A stretch of 64,000 nt of DNA from Brevundimonas sp. G8 (GCF_902506205.1 NZ_LR732816.1:463007-527006), one strand, 5' to 3'. Shown: positions 34,090 through 43,166, counted from the stretch's first letter. The notes: a model not told the origin generated them from the letters alone. Translations and numbers: made by a program.

Positions 34090-35153
34090 TGGCCGTGGCG
34101 GGCGCCTGGGCCAGAGGGTTCTGGCGCGACCGGGCCGGGGTGGTGCTGACGCTGCTGCTGCCGCCCCTGGTCTATCTGCTGTTCGCGGCCATCTTCGGCG
34201 CGGGCGCGCGGGGCGAGATCGACACCTCGGTAGTCATGCAAGATGCGGCCCGCACCCCGGCGACTGTGGCGATGCACGACGCCCTGGCGCGCGACATGGG
34301 CGCCCGGCTGCGCACGGTCGAGGATGCAGGCGAGCTGGAGCGCGCGGTGATCGACGGTCGGGCGGACGCCGGCATTCTGATCCGCCCCTCGGTCGGACGC
34401 CCGCCCCAGATCGTGGTCCTGTCCGCCGCCGGTCGCGACGTGGCGGCGGCGGCGCTTCAGGCGCGGCTGGAGCCGATGGCGGCGGCTCTGTCCGGCCAGG
34501 TCGCGCCGCCCACCGCGCGCGTGGCGACGGTGCAGGTCGGGCCGACCGGCGATGTCCAGGCCGCCTACTACGCCGGTGCGGTCAGCGTCATGTTCGTCTT
34601 CTTCGCCGCCATGCACGGCGCCATGGGCGGACTGGACGAGCGGCGTTCGGGGCTCCAGGCGCGGCTGGCCCTGGCGAGGGGCGGCCTGACGCCGATCCTG
34701 GCCGGGCGTGCGGCGTGGCTGACGGTCGTGGGGGTGATGCAGTCGATCGCCGTCTTCGTCGCGGCCTGGGCCAAACTGCCGGACCTCGCGCCATGGCAGG
34801 CGGGGGCGGCGACCGTGACGGCGGTTCTGGTCGGGTTCTCGGCGGCGGGCCTGGCCCTGGCGCTGACGGCGGCGTGTCGATCGCGCGAACAGGCCCAGCC
34901 CCTGACCACCTTCGTCGTTCTGCTGCTGGCGGCGCTGGGCGGGTCGATGGCGCCGCGCTTTTTGATGCCCGAGGCCTTCCGCGCCCTGGGCTGGATCACA
35001 CCGCACGCCTGGGCCATCGAGGCCTATCAGGCCGTGATCTGGCGGGCGGAGTTCACGCCGGGCGTCGTCGCCGGTTGGGCGGTTCTGGCCAGCCTCGGCG
35101 CGGCGGGCTTGGGCGTATCCCTGGTTCTCGAACGGCGGCGTGCGGCGCGCTGA
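34086..35153 (+). CDS. ABC-2 type transporter permease in the crt cluster
   Basis: A 355-residue permease with one N-terminal TM segment (VVLTLLLPPLVYLLFAAIF), a periplasmic domain of about 150 residues with Ala/Arg-rich helices, and five C-terminal TM segments from about residue 165. This is the ABC2_membrane_3 layout of DrrB/YhgE-like exporters. FFAAMHGAMGGLDERRSGL is the coupling-helix region, and GWITPHAWAIEAYQ before the last TM is typical. It ends 4 bases before the convergent crtB stop. It forms one half-transporter with the preceding ATPase. Confidence 0.88.
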   Translation: MMAVAGAWARGFWRDRAGVVLTLLLPPLVYLLFAAIFGAGARGEIDTSVVMQDAARTPATVAMHDALARDMGARLRTVEDAGELERAVIDGRADAGILIRPSVGRPPQIVVLSAAGRDVAAAALQARLEPMAAALSGQVAPPTARVATVQVGPTGDVQAAYYAGAVSVMFVFFAAMHGAMGGLDERRSGLQARLALARGGLTPILAGRAAWLTVVGVMQSIAVFVAAWAKLPDLAPWQAGAATVTAVLVGFSAAGLALALTAACRSREQAQPLTTFVVLLLAALGGSMAPRFLMPEAFRALGWITPHAWAIEAYQAVIWRAEFTPGVVAGWAVLASLGAAGLGVSLVLERRRAAR

Positions 35154-35157
35154 CCCT

Positions 35158-36090
35158 TCAGACGTGGGTCCACAGGGCGGGGCGCGGCGGCGGTTCGCGC
35201 CAGGCGTCCAGCGTCTTGCACCACAGGGCGATCAGACCGCCGCGCCCCACCAGCATCAGCTTGCCCGCCTTGTCGACCGAGGTCCGACCGTCCCAGGCCG
35301 CCGGCCCGGCGCGCGACACATGGCGGCCGATCGAGCGATAGACACCGCGCGCTGTGGCGATGGCCCAGGCCGAGCGTGGGTTCAGATCACGCAGGCCCCA
35401 CCGGGCCGAAGCGTAGAAGGGTTCGGCCGCCGCGACCAGACGCTGGGCCGTGCGGGCGACGGCGGCCCGGTGCTGGGGCTGATGGACCTGATCGCGCGGC
35501 ACCCCGGCCTCGTCCAGCCAGGCGCCCGGCAGATAGACCCGCCCGCCCTTCGCATCCTCGACCACGTCACGGGCGATGTTCGTCAGTTGAAACGCCAGCC
35601 CCAGGTCCTGGGCGCGGCGCAGGGTGGGCGCGTCCTCCACCCCCATGATCCGGGCCATCATCACCCCGACCACACCCGCCACGTGATAGGCATAGTCCAG
35701 CGTGTCCTCCAGCGTGTCGTATCGCCGTGCGACCACGTCCATCTCGAACCCGCGCAACAGGTCCATGGCCTCCTCGGCCGGGATGGAATGCCGATCCGCC
35801 ACGCGCTGGAAGGCGGTGAAGACCGGGTCGGTCTGCGGCTCTCCGGCCAAGGCCGCTGCGGTGCGGGCGCGCAGCTCGAGCAGCTTGTGTCCCGCCAGGA
35901 CCGGGTCGATGCCGACCGCGCCGTGGCCCAGGACCTGGCCGTCGATCTCGTCGTCGCAATGGCGGCACCAGGAATAGAGCATCCAGGCGTCGTCGCGGAT
36001 CGCCGCCGGGAACAGTCGCGCCGCGGCGGCGAAGCTCTTGGAGCCCTGCTCCATCGACTGGCGGCTGTGGTCCAGGACGGCGTCGGTCAT
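35158..36090 (-). CDS. crtB: Phytoene synthase
   Basis: A 310-residue squalene/phytoene synthase that joins two geranylgeranyl diphosphates to phytoene. Asp-rich motifs are LYSWCRHCDDEID (near 45) and LTNIARDVVEDAKGGRVYLP (near 172), with RRYDTLEDTLDYAYHVAG between. ATG 36090 overlaps the crtI stop by 4 bases, so crtY-crtI-crtB form a coupled operon on the minus strand. Confidence 0.95.
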   Translation of the reverse strand: MTDAVLDHSRQSMEQGSKSFAAAARLFPAAIRDDAWMLYSWCRHCDDEIDGQVLGHGAVGIDPVLAGHKLLELRARTAAALAGEPQTDPVFTAFQRVADRHSIPAEEAMDLLRGFEMDVVARRYDTLEDTLDYAYHVAGVVGVMMARIMGVEDAPTLRRAQDLGLAFQLTNIARDVVEDAKGGRVYLPGAWLDEAGVPRDQVHQPQHRAAVARTAQRLVAAAEPFYASARWGLRDLNPRSAWAIATARGVYRSIGRHVSRAGPAAWDGRTSVDKAGKLMLVGRGGLIALWCKTLDAWREPPPRPALWTHV

Positions 36091-37571
36091 GCCGGCTGCC
36101 TCGCATCTTCGATCATCAAGGCGGCGGTGGCCTTGGCCGAGCCGACCACGCCGGGCACGCCCGCGCCCGGATGGGTGCCGGCCCCGACGAAATACAGGTT
36201 CGGGATCTGGTCGTCGCGATTGTGGACCCGGAACCAGGCGCTCTGGGTCAGGATCGGCTCCAGTGAGAAGGCCGAGCCCTGGTGCGCATTCAGCTGGTCG
36301 CGGAAGTCGACCGGCGTGAAGATGCGGCAGGTGTCCAGATCCGCCGTCAGGCCGGGGATGTAGCGCTCCTCCAGATAGGCCAGGATCCGGTCGCGGTAAC
36401 GCGGGCCCTCGACGTCCCAATCGATGTCCGCCGAAGCGAGATGCGGCACAGGCGCCAGCACATAGAAGGCGTCGCAACCTTCAGGCGCCAATGATGGATC
36501 GGTCCGCGTCGGCGCGTGCAGATACAGCGAGAAATCGTCGGGCAGGTCCGGCCCCTTGAAGATTTCGGCGATCAACTCGCGATAACGCGGGCCGAACAGC
36601 ACCGTGTGGTGGCGCACCTCCGGGTGAACCCGCTTCAGGCCGAAATAGATGACGAAGAGCGACATGGAATGGCGCCGCGACGCCAGCTTGGCGCCCTCCT
36701 TCTGTCCGCGCGGCTCCTGACCCAGCAGGCGCTGATAGGTGTGAACCACGTCGGCGTTCGAGGCGACCATGTCGAAGCCCAGCGCCTCGCCGCCCACGAC
36801 CACGCCGGTCGCGCGACCGTTCGCCATGGTGATCCGCTCGACCGGACTGTTCAGTCTGAGCTCGCCGCCCAGATCCTCAAGCAGGCGGACCATGGCCTGG
36901 ATCAGGGCGCCGGTGCCGCCCCGCGGGAACCACACGCCCCAGCGCCGCTCCAGCGCATGGATCAGGGCATAGATCGATGAGGTCGCGAACGGATTGCCGC
37001 CGACCAGCAGGGAGTGGAAGCTGAACGCCTGGCGCAGGTGCTCGTCCTGAATGAAGCTGGCCACCTTGTCATAAACCGATCGCCAGGCCTGAAGCCGCAT
37101 CAGCTCGGGCGCGGCCTTGATCATGCTGGCGAAGTCCAGGAACGGCACCGCCCCCAGCTTCAGATAGCCTTCCTTCAGCAGGTCCTCGGAATAGGCCAGG
37201 AACTTGCGATAGCCTTCCTTGTCGGCCGGATTGCGCGCCATGATCTGGCGGTCCAGCTCGTCCTGATCGTTGACGTAGTCGAACACGTCGCCGTCTTCCC
37301 AGCACAGCCGATAGAAGGGCGCGACCGGCAACAGTTCGACATAGTCCGACAGCTTGCGCCCGCTGGCCTCGAAAAGCTCTTCCAGCGCCGACGGATCGGT
37401 GATGACGGTGGGACCGGCGTCGAAGGTGTAGCCCTTGTCCTTGAACACATAGGCCCGGCCGCCTGCCAGGTCGCGCGCCTCGAACACCGTGGTCTGGATG
37501 CCCGCCGACTGCAGCCGTATGGCCAGCGACAACCCCCCGAACCCCGATCCGATCACTGCAGCCCGCATCAC
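36087..37571 (-). CDS. crtI: Phytoene desaturase (lycopene-forming type)
   Basis: A 494-residue FAD-dependent desaturase. The N-terminal dinucleotide fold is AAVIGSGFGGLSLAIRLQ, followed by ARDLAGGRAYVFKDKGYTFD and AGPTVIT. The C-terminal carotenoid-oxidoreductase signature is NLYFVGAGTHPGAGVPGVVG, then SAKATAALM. It converts phytoene to lycopene at the membrane. It overlaps crtY upstream and crtB downstream by 4 bases each. Confidence 0.96.
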   Translation of the reverse strand: MMRAAVIGSGFGGLSLAIRLQSAGIQTTVFEARDLAGGRAYVFKDKGYTFDAGPTVITDPSALEELFEASGRKLSDYVELLPVAPFYRLCWEDGDVFDYVNDQDELDRQIMARNPADKEGYRKFLAYSEDLLKEGYLKLGAVPFLDFASMIKAAPELMRLQAWRSVYDKVASFIQDEHLRQAFSFHSLLVGGNPFATSSIYALIHALERRWGVWFPRGGTGALIQAMVRLLEDLGGELRLNSPVERITMANGRATGVVVGGEALGFDMVASNADVVHTYQRLLGQEPRGQKEGAKLASRRHSMSLFVIYFGLKRVHPEVRHHTVLFGPRYRELIAEIFKGPDLPDDFSLYLHAPTRTDPSLAPEGCDAFYVLAPVPHLASADIDWDVEGPRYRDRILAYLEERYIPGLTADLDTCRIFTPVDFRDQLNAHQGSAFSLEPILTQSAWFRVHNRDDQIPNLYFVGAGTHPGAGVPGVVGSAKATAALMIEDARQPA

Positions 37572-38734
37572 GCACGTCCTTTTTCGACCAGACAGGTCAG
37601 TGCGGCGCCGATGGGCACCGGGGGTTTACCGCTCAGAATCCGCGCCTTGTCGGCGAGAGTCGATCCGGCGGCGTAGAAGCGTTCGATCAATGGCTGGGGC
37701 AGACGATAGAAACGCTCCAGCACCCTGTATCGTTCTTCGGGGCGCGCCGCGCGAAACAACATCCGATTCAGCAACCGATAAAAGCGTCGTGCGGCCCAGA
37801 CCTCGCCCGCATGGCGGCGAATGTCGGCGGCAAGGTTCACGCCTTGGAAATCGTTCGCAAGACGATCCGCCAAGCGCACCGCATCCGGCAGGGAATAGCC
37901 GGTCGTGGGGTGAAACAGGCCGGCGCGAAGGCCGCTCAACGCCGTCGGCCCCAGGCGGGTCAGATGCGCGGTGATGTCGCCATCCAGGGCGACGGGCAGA
38001 ACGCCGTCCTCCTCCCTAAGCACCTCAGCGATGTCCCAACCCTGCTGGGCCGCATAATCCAGCACGCCCTTCCGGAACACGTCGCGATCCAGCTCGGCTG
38101 CGTCAGTGTAGCGGGTGTCCTCGATCAGCAGGGTCCGGTCGTCGAACGGCAGGGTGTAGAGGAAGCGATAGCCTCCCGCCTGATCGACGCGGGCGTCCAT
38201 GACGATGGGCGCCGTCAGGCCGTGCGGCGCCGCCAATCGTACCTCCAGCCCGACGAACTTCTGGAACCCCAGCGCCAGATCCGGCGTGTTGACCGGCCCT
38301 CGCCCGTCGATGACCGCCCTCGCCATCAGCCGCCGACCGTCGGCCAGCACCGCCTCGGTCTCGGACACCGACACGACCGGCGCGCCCAGCATGATTTGGC
38401 CGGGCAAGGCCGCGCTCACCACCGCCGCGAACCGTTCGGCCGTCACGCTGCGGTATCCGGTGGACAGGCTGCGATCGAACTGCGGAAACCGGACCGCGTA
38501 ACCGGACCAGCGATGCGCGACCAAGGGGTCGATCCAAGCCTGCTGCGACGCCGTCAGGTCGCTCTCGAAGAAGGACCAGGTGTGCACCCCGCCCAGCGTA
38601 TCGGCCGCCTCGACGATGCGGACGTCCAGGTCGGGCCGAACCTGCGACAGGCGCAGCGCCAACAGACCGTTGGCGAGGCCGCCGCCGATCAGGAGGAGGT
38701 CGGGCCCAGAAGAGTCAAAGGCGTCAGCCTGCAT
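37568..38734 (-). CDS. crtY: Lycopene beta-cyclase
   Basis: A 388-residue CrtY-type cyclase. The FAD fold is DLLLIGGGLANGLLALRLSQ, the conserved WSFFESDLT motif is near 52, and later RYPR-equivalent VIDGRGP and the FHPTTGYSLPDAVRLAD segment (near 285) are in place. It cyclises both ends of lycopene to beta-carotene. It is the first gene of the crtY-crtI-crtB operon, divergent from crtW with 79 bp between the starts. Confidence 0.95.
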   Translation of the reverse strand: MQADAFDSSGPDLLLIGGGLANGLLALRLSQVRPDLDVRIVEAADTLGGVHTWSFFESDLTASQQAWIDPLVAHRWSGYAVRFPQFDRSLSTGYRSVTAERFAAVVSAALPGQIMLGAPVVSVSETEAVLADGRRLMARAVIDGRGPVNTPDLALGFQKFVGLEVRLAAPHGLTAPIVMDARVDQAGGYRFLYTLPFDDRTLLIEDTRYTDAAELDRDVFRKGVLDYAAQQGWDIAEVLREEDGVLPVALDGDITAHLTRLGPTALSGLRAGLFHPTTGYSLPDAVRLADRLANDFQGVNLAADIRRHAGEVWAARRFYRLLNRMLFRAARPEERYRVLERFYRLPQPLIERFYAAGSTLADKARILSGKPPVPIGAALTCLVEKGRA

Positions 38735-38813
38735 TCCCGACAGGTGGCATGCGACGACGGATGCGGCAAGCGAACAGGATGCTTACCCGCCCACAGTGCG
38801 CTAGTGTCGCGTC

Positions 38814-39542
38814 ATGTCCGCCGTCTCCCCCGCGCCCCGGATCGTCCCGAACCAGACCCTGATCGGTCTGACGCTCGCCGGGATGATCGTGACGGCCTGG
38901 CTGGTTCTGCATATCTACGGCGTATATTTTCACCGCTGGACGGCGTGGAGTTTTGTGGTCGCCCCGCTGATCGTCGCCATCCAGACCTGGCTGTCCGTCG
39001 GCCTATTCATCGTCGCGCACGACGCCATGCACGGCTCGCTGGCGCCGGGCCGGCCCCGGCTGAACGTCGCGCTCGGCAGCCTGGCCCTGGGTCTCTACGC
39101 CGGTTTCCGGTTCACGCCGCTCAGAACGGCCCACCACGCCCATCACGCCGCGCCGGGCACCGCAGACGATCCCGACTTTCATGCCGACGCACCCCGCGCC
39201 TTCCTGGCGTGGTTCCACGGCTTCTTCCGCACCTATTTCGGCTGGCGCGAGTTGGCCGTCCTGACCGTGCTGGTCTTCATCGCCGTCTTCGTCCTCGGCG
39301 CGCAGGTTCCAAATCTGCTGGTCTTCTGGGCCGCCCCCGCCCTGCTCTCCGCGCTCCAGCTCTTCACCTTCGGCACCTGGCTTCCGCACCGCCACACCGA
39401 CGACGCCTTCCCCGACCACCACAACGCCCGCAGTAGCCCGTTCGGCCCAATCCTGTCCCTGCTGACCTGCTTCCACTTCGGCCGCCACCACGAGCATCAC
39501 CTCACGCCGTGGATGCCTTGGTGGCGTCTGTCGCGGCGTTAA
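38814..39542 (+). CDS. crtW: Beta-carotene 4-ketolase
   Basis: A 242-residue membrane di-iron oxygenase. Histidine clusters are FIVAHDAMHGSL (near 68), RTAHHAHHAAPGTADDPDFH (near 105) and CFHFGRHHEHHLTPWMPWW near the C-terminus; TFGTWLPHRHTDDAFPDHHN is also typical of CrtW. It introduces 4-keto groups, giving canthaxanthin, and with CrtZ astaxanthin. Transcribed alone on the plus strand, divergent from crtY. Confidence 0.96.
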   Translation: MSAVSPAPRIVPNQTLIGLTLAGMIVTAWLVLHIYGVYFHRWTAWSFVVAPLIVAIQTWLSVGLFIVAHDAMHGSLAPGRPRLNVALGSLALGLYAGFRFTPLRTAHHAHHAAPGTADDPDFHADAPRAFLAWFHGFFRTYFGWRELAVLTVLVFIAVFVLGAQVPNLLVFWAAPALLSALQLFTFGTWLPHRHTDDAFPDHHNARSSPFGPILSLLTCFHFGRHHEHHLTPWMPWWRLSRR

Positions 39543-39705
39543 GGCTGGCCCGAAACGCGCACTGGCGCTGGAGGGGTAATGCAAACTTGCCCTAGCCCTG
39601 TCGATCATACCGACTGAAATCGAGCGCATCGGGGGACGCCCTCGGGAGCAATGCGGACATATCCTCGCAGTCCAGCTTCCGCGAATGGCGCTTATGCGCA
39701 CGCGT

Positions 39706-40599
39706 CTAGTGGAAGACACTTCGCGAGGCGGCCAAGCCGGTCGCAGCGATGAGCTTATCGGGATTGCGCGTGATGAAGATCGACAGGATCCTACCGTCTT
39801 CTATCTCCAGCGCCGTCGTCTGCAAGGCGCCGTCACGTTCGTAGCTGACATAGCCCGGCAAGCCGTCGATCCATGCCCAGTCTACCAGAACCGACGGTTC
39901 GTGGGTCAGCTTGCGATGCAGGCCCTCGAACAGTCGGACGACATGATCCAGGCCCACGATGGGCCGACGCCAGGCGGTGGACTTGCCTCCACCGTCCGCC
40001 GTCAGCACAACCGCATCGGCCAGCAGACTGCGCAGGCCAGCGAGGTCGCCCTGGTTTGACGCCGCATAGAAGGCCCGGGCGATGCGGTCGCCCTCGTCGC
40101 GCGTGACCGGATAGCGTGGACGCGCGTCGCGAACATGCCTGCGCGCCCGGGCCGCCATCTGCCGAACGGCGGCGGCGTCCCGGCCCAAGGTGACCGCGAC
40201 CTCGGTCAGGGGCGTTCCGAAGACATCGTGCAAGAGAAAGGCGGCCCGCTCCAGCGGCGACAATCGCTCCAGCGCCATCATCAACGACAGGGTCAGGTCG
40301 TCGAGGGCGGGCCCGGAATCTTCCGGTTCGAAGATCGGCTCGGGCAGCCAGTTGCCCACATAGGCCTCGCGCCGCGCCCGGGCCGATTTCAACGTGTCGA
40401 GGCACAGCCGGGTTACGGCACGCGCCAGCCAGGCGGCCGGTTGCTCGATGTCGCCGGGATCGACCCGACGCCACCGTAACCAGGCCTCCTGCACGATGTC
40501 GTCGGCCTCGGAGGCGGATCCCAGCATACGATAGGCCAGACGCAGAAGCCGGGGTCGGTGCTGTTCAAATGTCGCGGTGGAAGGATCCGTCGGCATCAT
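39706..40599 (-). CDS. ECF41-type RNA polymerase sigma factor with SnoaL-like C-terminal domain
   Basis: A 297-residue ECF sigma factor. Region 2 is LLRLAYRMLGSASEADDIVQ, then EAWLRW; the linker contains YVGNWLPEPI, a hallmark of the ECF41/SigJ group. Region 4 has AAFLLHDVFGTPLTEVAVTL, then RQMAARARRHV. The last 110 residues (from about 185) form a SnoaL/NTF2-like domain with DGGGK, which in ECF41 proteins adjusts activity in place of an anti-sigma factor. It is the last gene of an operon with an NmrA-like SDR and a GST, as expected since ECF41 factors usually neighbour an oxidoreductase, epimerase or carboxymuconolactone decarboxylase gene. Confidence 0.9.
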   Translation of the reverse strand: MMPTDPSTATFEQHRPRLLRLAYRMLGSASEADDIVQEAWLRWRRVDPGDIEQPAAWLARAVTRLCLDTLKSARARREAYVGNWLPEPIFEPEDSGPALDDLTLSLMMALERLSPLERAAFLLHDVFGTPLTEVAVTLGRDAAAVRQMAARARRHVRDARPRYPVTRDEGDRIARAFYAASNQGDLAGLRSLLADAVVLTADGGGKSTAWRRPIVGLDHVVRLFEGLHRKLTHEPSVLVDWAWIDGLPGYVSYERDGALQTTALEIEDGRILSIFITRNPDKLIAATGLAASRSVFH

Positions 40600-41201
40600 G
40601 TACTCGCGCCTCCTTCCAACAAGAGACCTTCATACACCATCGCTGCTCGAACGGCGGGGCGCGCCAACATCCGCGCCCGCAGCGCCTGGAGCGGCTCTGG
40701 CGTGATCACCTCGAACCGCTCGGCCCACAGCAGCATGACGAACAGATAGAAGTCCGCCACGCTCGGCCTGTCCCCGAACAGATAATCGCCCTTCAACGAT
40801 GGTCCGAGGTGGTTGAATAGCGTGGTGATCTTCGCGCTTGCATTCTCCCGCTCGTCAACGGAGCCGCCGTGCCACATCGGTTTGAACGCGTGGTGGATCT
40901 CTGTGGTGATGAAGGTCAGGGCTTCCAGCACCCGCGTTCGCCCTAGAGCGCCCTCGACGGTCAGGGTGGGCCCCGTCGTCGCGATCCAGTCGAGAACCGC
41001 CACGTTCTCGGTGATGATGTCGCCGTCATCCATCACGAGGACAGGGACATAGGCCTTGGCGCTGATCTCGCGGAAATCACGGCCTGTCTCGGTGCGATGG
41101 GTTTTCAGATCGACCCGCTCAAGGTCGAAGGTGAAACCAGCTTCGCGAAGGGCGATGTGATCGGCGAGGCTGCAGGCCACCGGGCTGTAGTAGAGTTTCA
41201 T
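40596..41201 (-). CDS. Glutathione S-transferase family protein
   Basis: A 201-residue GST. The thioredoxin-like N-terminal domain begins MKLYYSPVACSLADHIALRE, with the usual VPVLV-D turn and TENVAVLDWI for gamma-glutamyl binding. The C-terminal helical domain has the FGDRPSVADFYLFV N-capping motif. It resembles beta-class bacterial GSTs with a Cys at residue 10. Its stop overlaps the sigma factor start by 4 bases and it lies 30 bp after the NmrA-like gene. A detoxification or thiol-stress role within the ECF41 operon is likely. Confidence 0.9.
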   Translation of the reverse strand: MKLYYSPVACSLADHIALREAGFTFDLERVDLKTHRTETGRDFREISAKAYVPVLVMDDGDIITENVAVLDWIATTGPTLTVEGALGRTRVLEALTFITTEIHHAFKPMWHGGSVDERENASAKITTLFNHLGPSLKGDYLFGDRPSVADFYLFVMLLWAERFEVITPEPLQALRARMLARPAVRAAMVYEGLLLEGGAST

Positions 41202-41231
41202 GGGGTTGTGTCCGGATGCTGGATTTAGGTG

Positions 41232-41987
41232 TCAGTCAGCGACGACGGCGCGACGCAGCCAGTCTTGAAGGGTCGTCGCACCGAGACGCGCCGCCGAACC
41301 AGGCGTCAGCGACCGGTCATCGATCACAGCCCCGAAATACAGACCCTTAGGCTCGGCCACGATCTTGCGACGGTCCTCCTGAGCCGCAAGATATTCCTGG
41401 GCGAAGGCGTCCATGCGGATGGCGTCAGGCCCTGCGATCTCGACCGTGTCGTTCAGCGGTGCGTCGAGGACCAGTTCGATCAGGGCTTGGACCACGTCCT
41501 CGGCGGCGACCGGTTGAACCATGGCCGAGGACAGATGCACCTCGTCTCCGACACTGCCCGACTGGATGATCCCCGCTACGAACGGGAAGAACTGGGTCGA
41601 GCGCAAGATGGTCCAGGGCGTCGGCGACGCCTTGATCAGCTCTTCCTGCGCCAGCTTGGCGCGGAAATAGCCGCTCGAGGTCAGACGATCCGTACCGACC
41701 ACCGAGAGGGCCACGTGGTGCGCCACTCCGGCGTCCTGTTCCGCCGCCAGCAGATTGGTCCCCGACGTGCGGAAGAAGTCCAGTGCCGCTTCCGCCTCGA
41801 ACGACGGCGAGTTGGCGACGTCGATTACCGCCTGGGCGCCGACGAGCGCCTGGGCTAGGCCCTCTCCCGTAAGGGTGTTGACCCCGGTGTTGGGCGAGGC
41901 CGCGACGGCGTCGTGACCCAAGGCCTTCAGTCCAGAGACCACCTGCGAGCCGATCAGGCCCGTGCCGCCGATCACTACGATTTTCAT
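41232..41987 (-). CDS. NmrA-like NAD(P)-binding SDR
   Basis: A 251-residue atypical SDR of the NmrA/NAD(P)H-binding group. ATG 41987 has CGAGGAGA upstream and gives MKIVVIGGTGLIGSQV, a Rossmann motif of the GGTGxIG type. SSGYFRAKLAQEELIK contains the YxxxK-like pair and PWTILRSTQFFPF is typical of the family. It is the first gene of the ECF41 operon and carries the predicted ECF41 promoter, so it is probably the principal target of the sigma factor. The substrate is unknown; it may be a quinone or redox sensor. Confidence 0.9.
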   Translation of the reverse strand: MKIVVIGGTGLIGSQVVSGLKALGHDAVAASPNTGVNTLTGEGLAQALVGAQAVIDVANSPSFEAEAALDFFRTSGTNLLAAEQDAGVAHHVALSVVGTDRLTSSGYFRAKLAQEELIKASPTPWTILRSTQFFPFVAGIIQSGSVGDEVHLSSAMVQPVAAEDVVQALIELVLDAPLNDTVEIAGPDAIRMDAFAQEYLAAQEDRRKIVAEPKGLYFGAVIDDRSLTPGSAARLGATTLQDWLRRAVVAD

Positions 41988-42047
41988 GTCCGTCTCCTCG
42001 CCGTGACGGACTTCGCCATCGAAGTCTCGCCCGGTCGTCACAGCGAA

Positions 42048-42074
42048 GACGAGACAGGGCGTACGGATGTGACA
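42048..42074 (-). promoter_or_regulatory. Predicted ECF41 promoter
   Basis: On the minus strand TGTCACA (42074-42068) is followed after 16 bases by CGTC (42051-42048), about 60 bases before the NmrA-like gene. I recall TGTCACA and CGTC as the -35 and -10 motifs reported for ECF41 sigma factors. The operon ends with such a sigma factor, so autoregulation is expected. Confidence 0.78.
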
Positions 42075-42112
42075 TGCGGGCTAAGTTTATTTCCGACTTC
42101 CGGCTGTCGGCG

Positions 42113-43084
42113 TCAGGGCGGCGCGGTTTCTCCAGCCCCGGCCCGGGCTCCTGCGCCAGAGCCTTGGCCCAGGCGCGACGCGCGATAGCGCCCAGGCGAG
42201 ACGCCGTGGACACGACGGAACGCCGCGCCGAACGCGCTGTCGGACAGGAAGCCAAGCTCCTGCGCCACCCTCGACGCGCTGCGGCGACCGTCCATCAACC
42301 GGCGCGCCGCGACCTGCATGCGCCACCGGGCGGCATAGGCGATGGGCGCCTGTCCGACGATAACCCTGAACCGCTCGGCGAAGCCGGCGCGCGACAGGCC
42401 CGCCGTCGCGGCGAGCTCCGGCAGCCGCCAGACCCGGACCGGGTCCGCATGAATGGCCCGGAGCGCCGCCGCGACGGCGCGGTCGTTCAGTCCGGCCAGC
42501 CAACCGAGGGAGCCGGCCTCCGCCTGGGTCAGGTGGGTGCGTAGCGCGTGGATGAACATCAGCCGCAACAGGTCGTCGCAGGCCGCCTGGGCGCCCGGGC
42601 GTTCCTCCCGCCATTCCCGGTCGAGTTGATCCAGCAGCCATCCGATCGGCGCGGCGCCCCCACTGTTCGCCCGGATGACCAGGGCGGACGGCAGAAGCGC
42701 GACCAGGTCCGCTGCGTTTGCATCCGTAAACGCCACGCTGCCGCCCAGCAGGGCGACGTCCTCTCCCTCGCCATAGGTCGCCGAGAACCGATCCTCGGCG
42801 AAGACGACTGCCGCGTCGATCGCCGGAAGGTCCGGAGCGCTCGACAGGACGAAGGGCCGCCCGGCGACGAGGAAGCAATCGCCGGCCTCCAGCCGCACCG
42901 CGGATTCGCCCTCCGGCGTAAGCCAGCACCCGCCCGACCGCACCGCATTGAACTTCAGGGCGATAGGATAAAACCGCAGGGCCCATTCGCCGCCGGCCGT
43001 CAGCCGAACGGAACAGGCGGCGCTAAACCCCACGACGCCCAAAACGTCCGACAGGGGGTCGATCGGGGAATTCTGGACAATCAC
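42113..43084 (-). CDS. AraC-family transcriptional regulator
   Basis: A 323-residue regulator with an N-terminal cupin-like domain of the AraC_binding_6 type (EWALRFYPIALKFNAVRSGG, then DCFLVAGRPFVL) and a C-terminal double helix-turn-helix (LPELAATAGLSRAGFAERFR, then VAQELGFLSDSAFGAAFRRV, HGVSPGRYR). The start is GTG 43084. It is divergent from the SDR gene at 43167 with 82 bp between them, so that SDR is the likely target. A Gly/Ala-rich C-terminal tail follows the DNA-binding domain. Confidence 0.92.
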   Translation of the reverse strand: MIVQNSPIDPLSDVLGVVGFSAACSVRLTAGGEWALRFYPIALKFNAVRSGGCWLTPEGESAVRLEAGDCFLVAGRPFVLSSAPDLPAIDAAVVFAEDRFSATYGEGEDVALLGGSVAFTDANAADLVALLPSALVIRANSGGAAPIGWLLDQLDREWREERPGAQAACDDLLRLMFIHALRTHLTQAEAGSLGWLAGLNDRAVAAALRAIHADPVRVWRLPELAATAGLSRAGFAERFRVIVGQAPIAYAARWRMQVAARRLMDGRRSASRVAQELGFLSDSAFGAAFRRVHGVSPGRYRASRLGQGSGAGARAGAGETAPP

Positions 43085-43166
43085 GACACAAATTCCGATT
43101 CCGCGTGCTGTATCATCCAGTCCTCTTAAGCGATCTTGGTGTCACCGCCAAGGAGACCATCACGCC

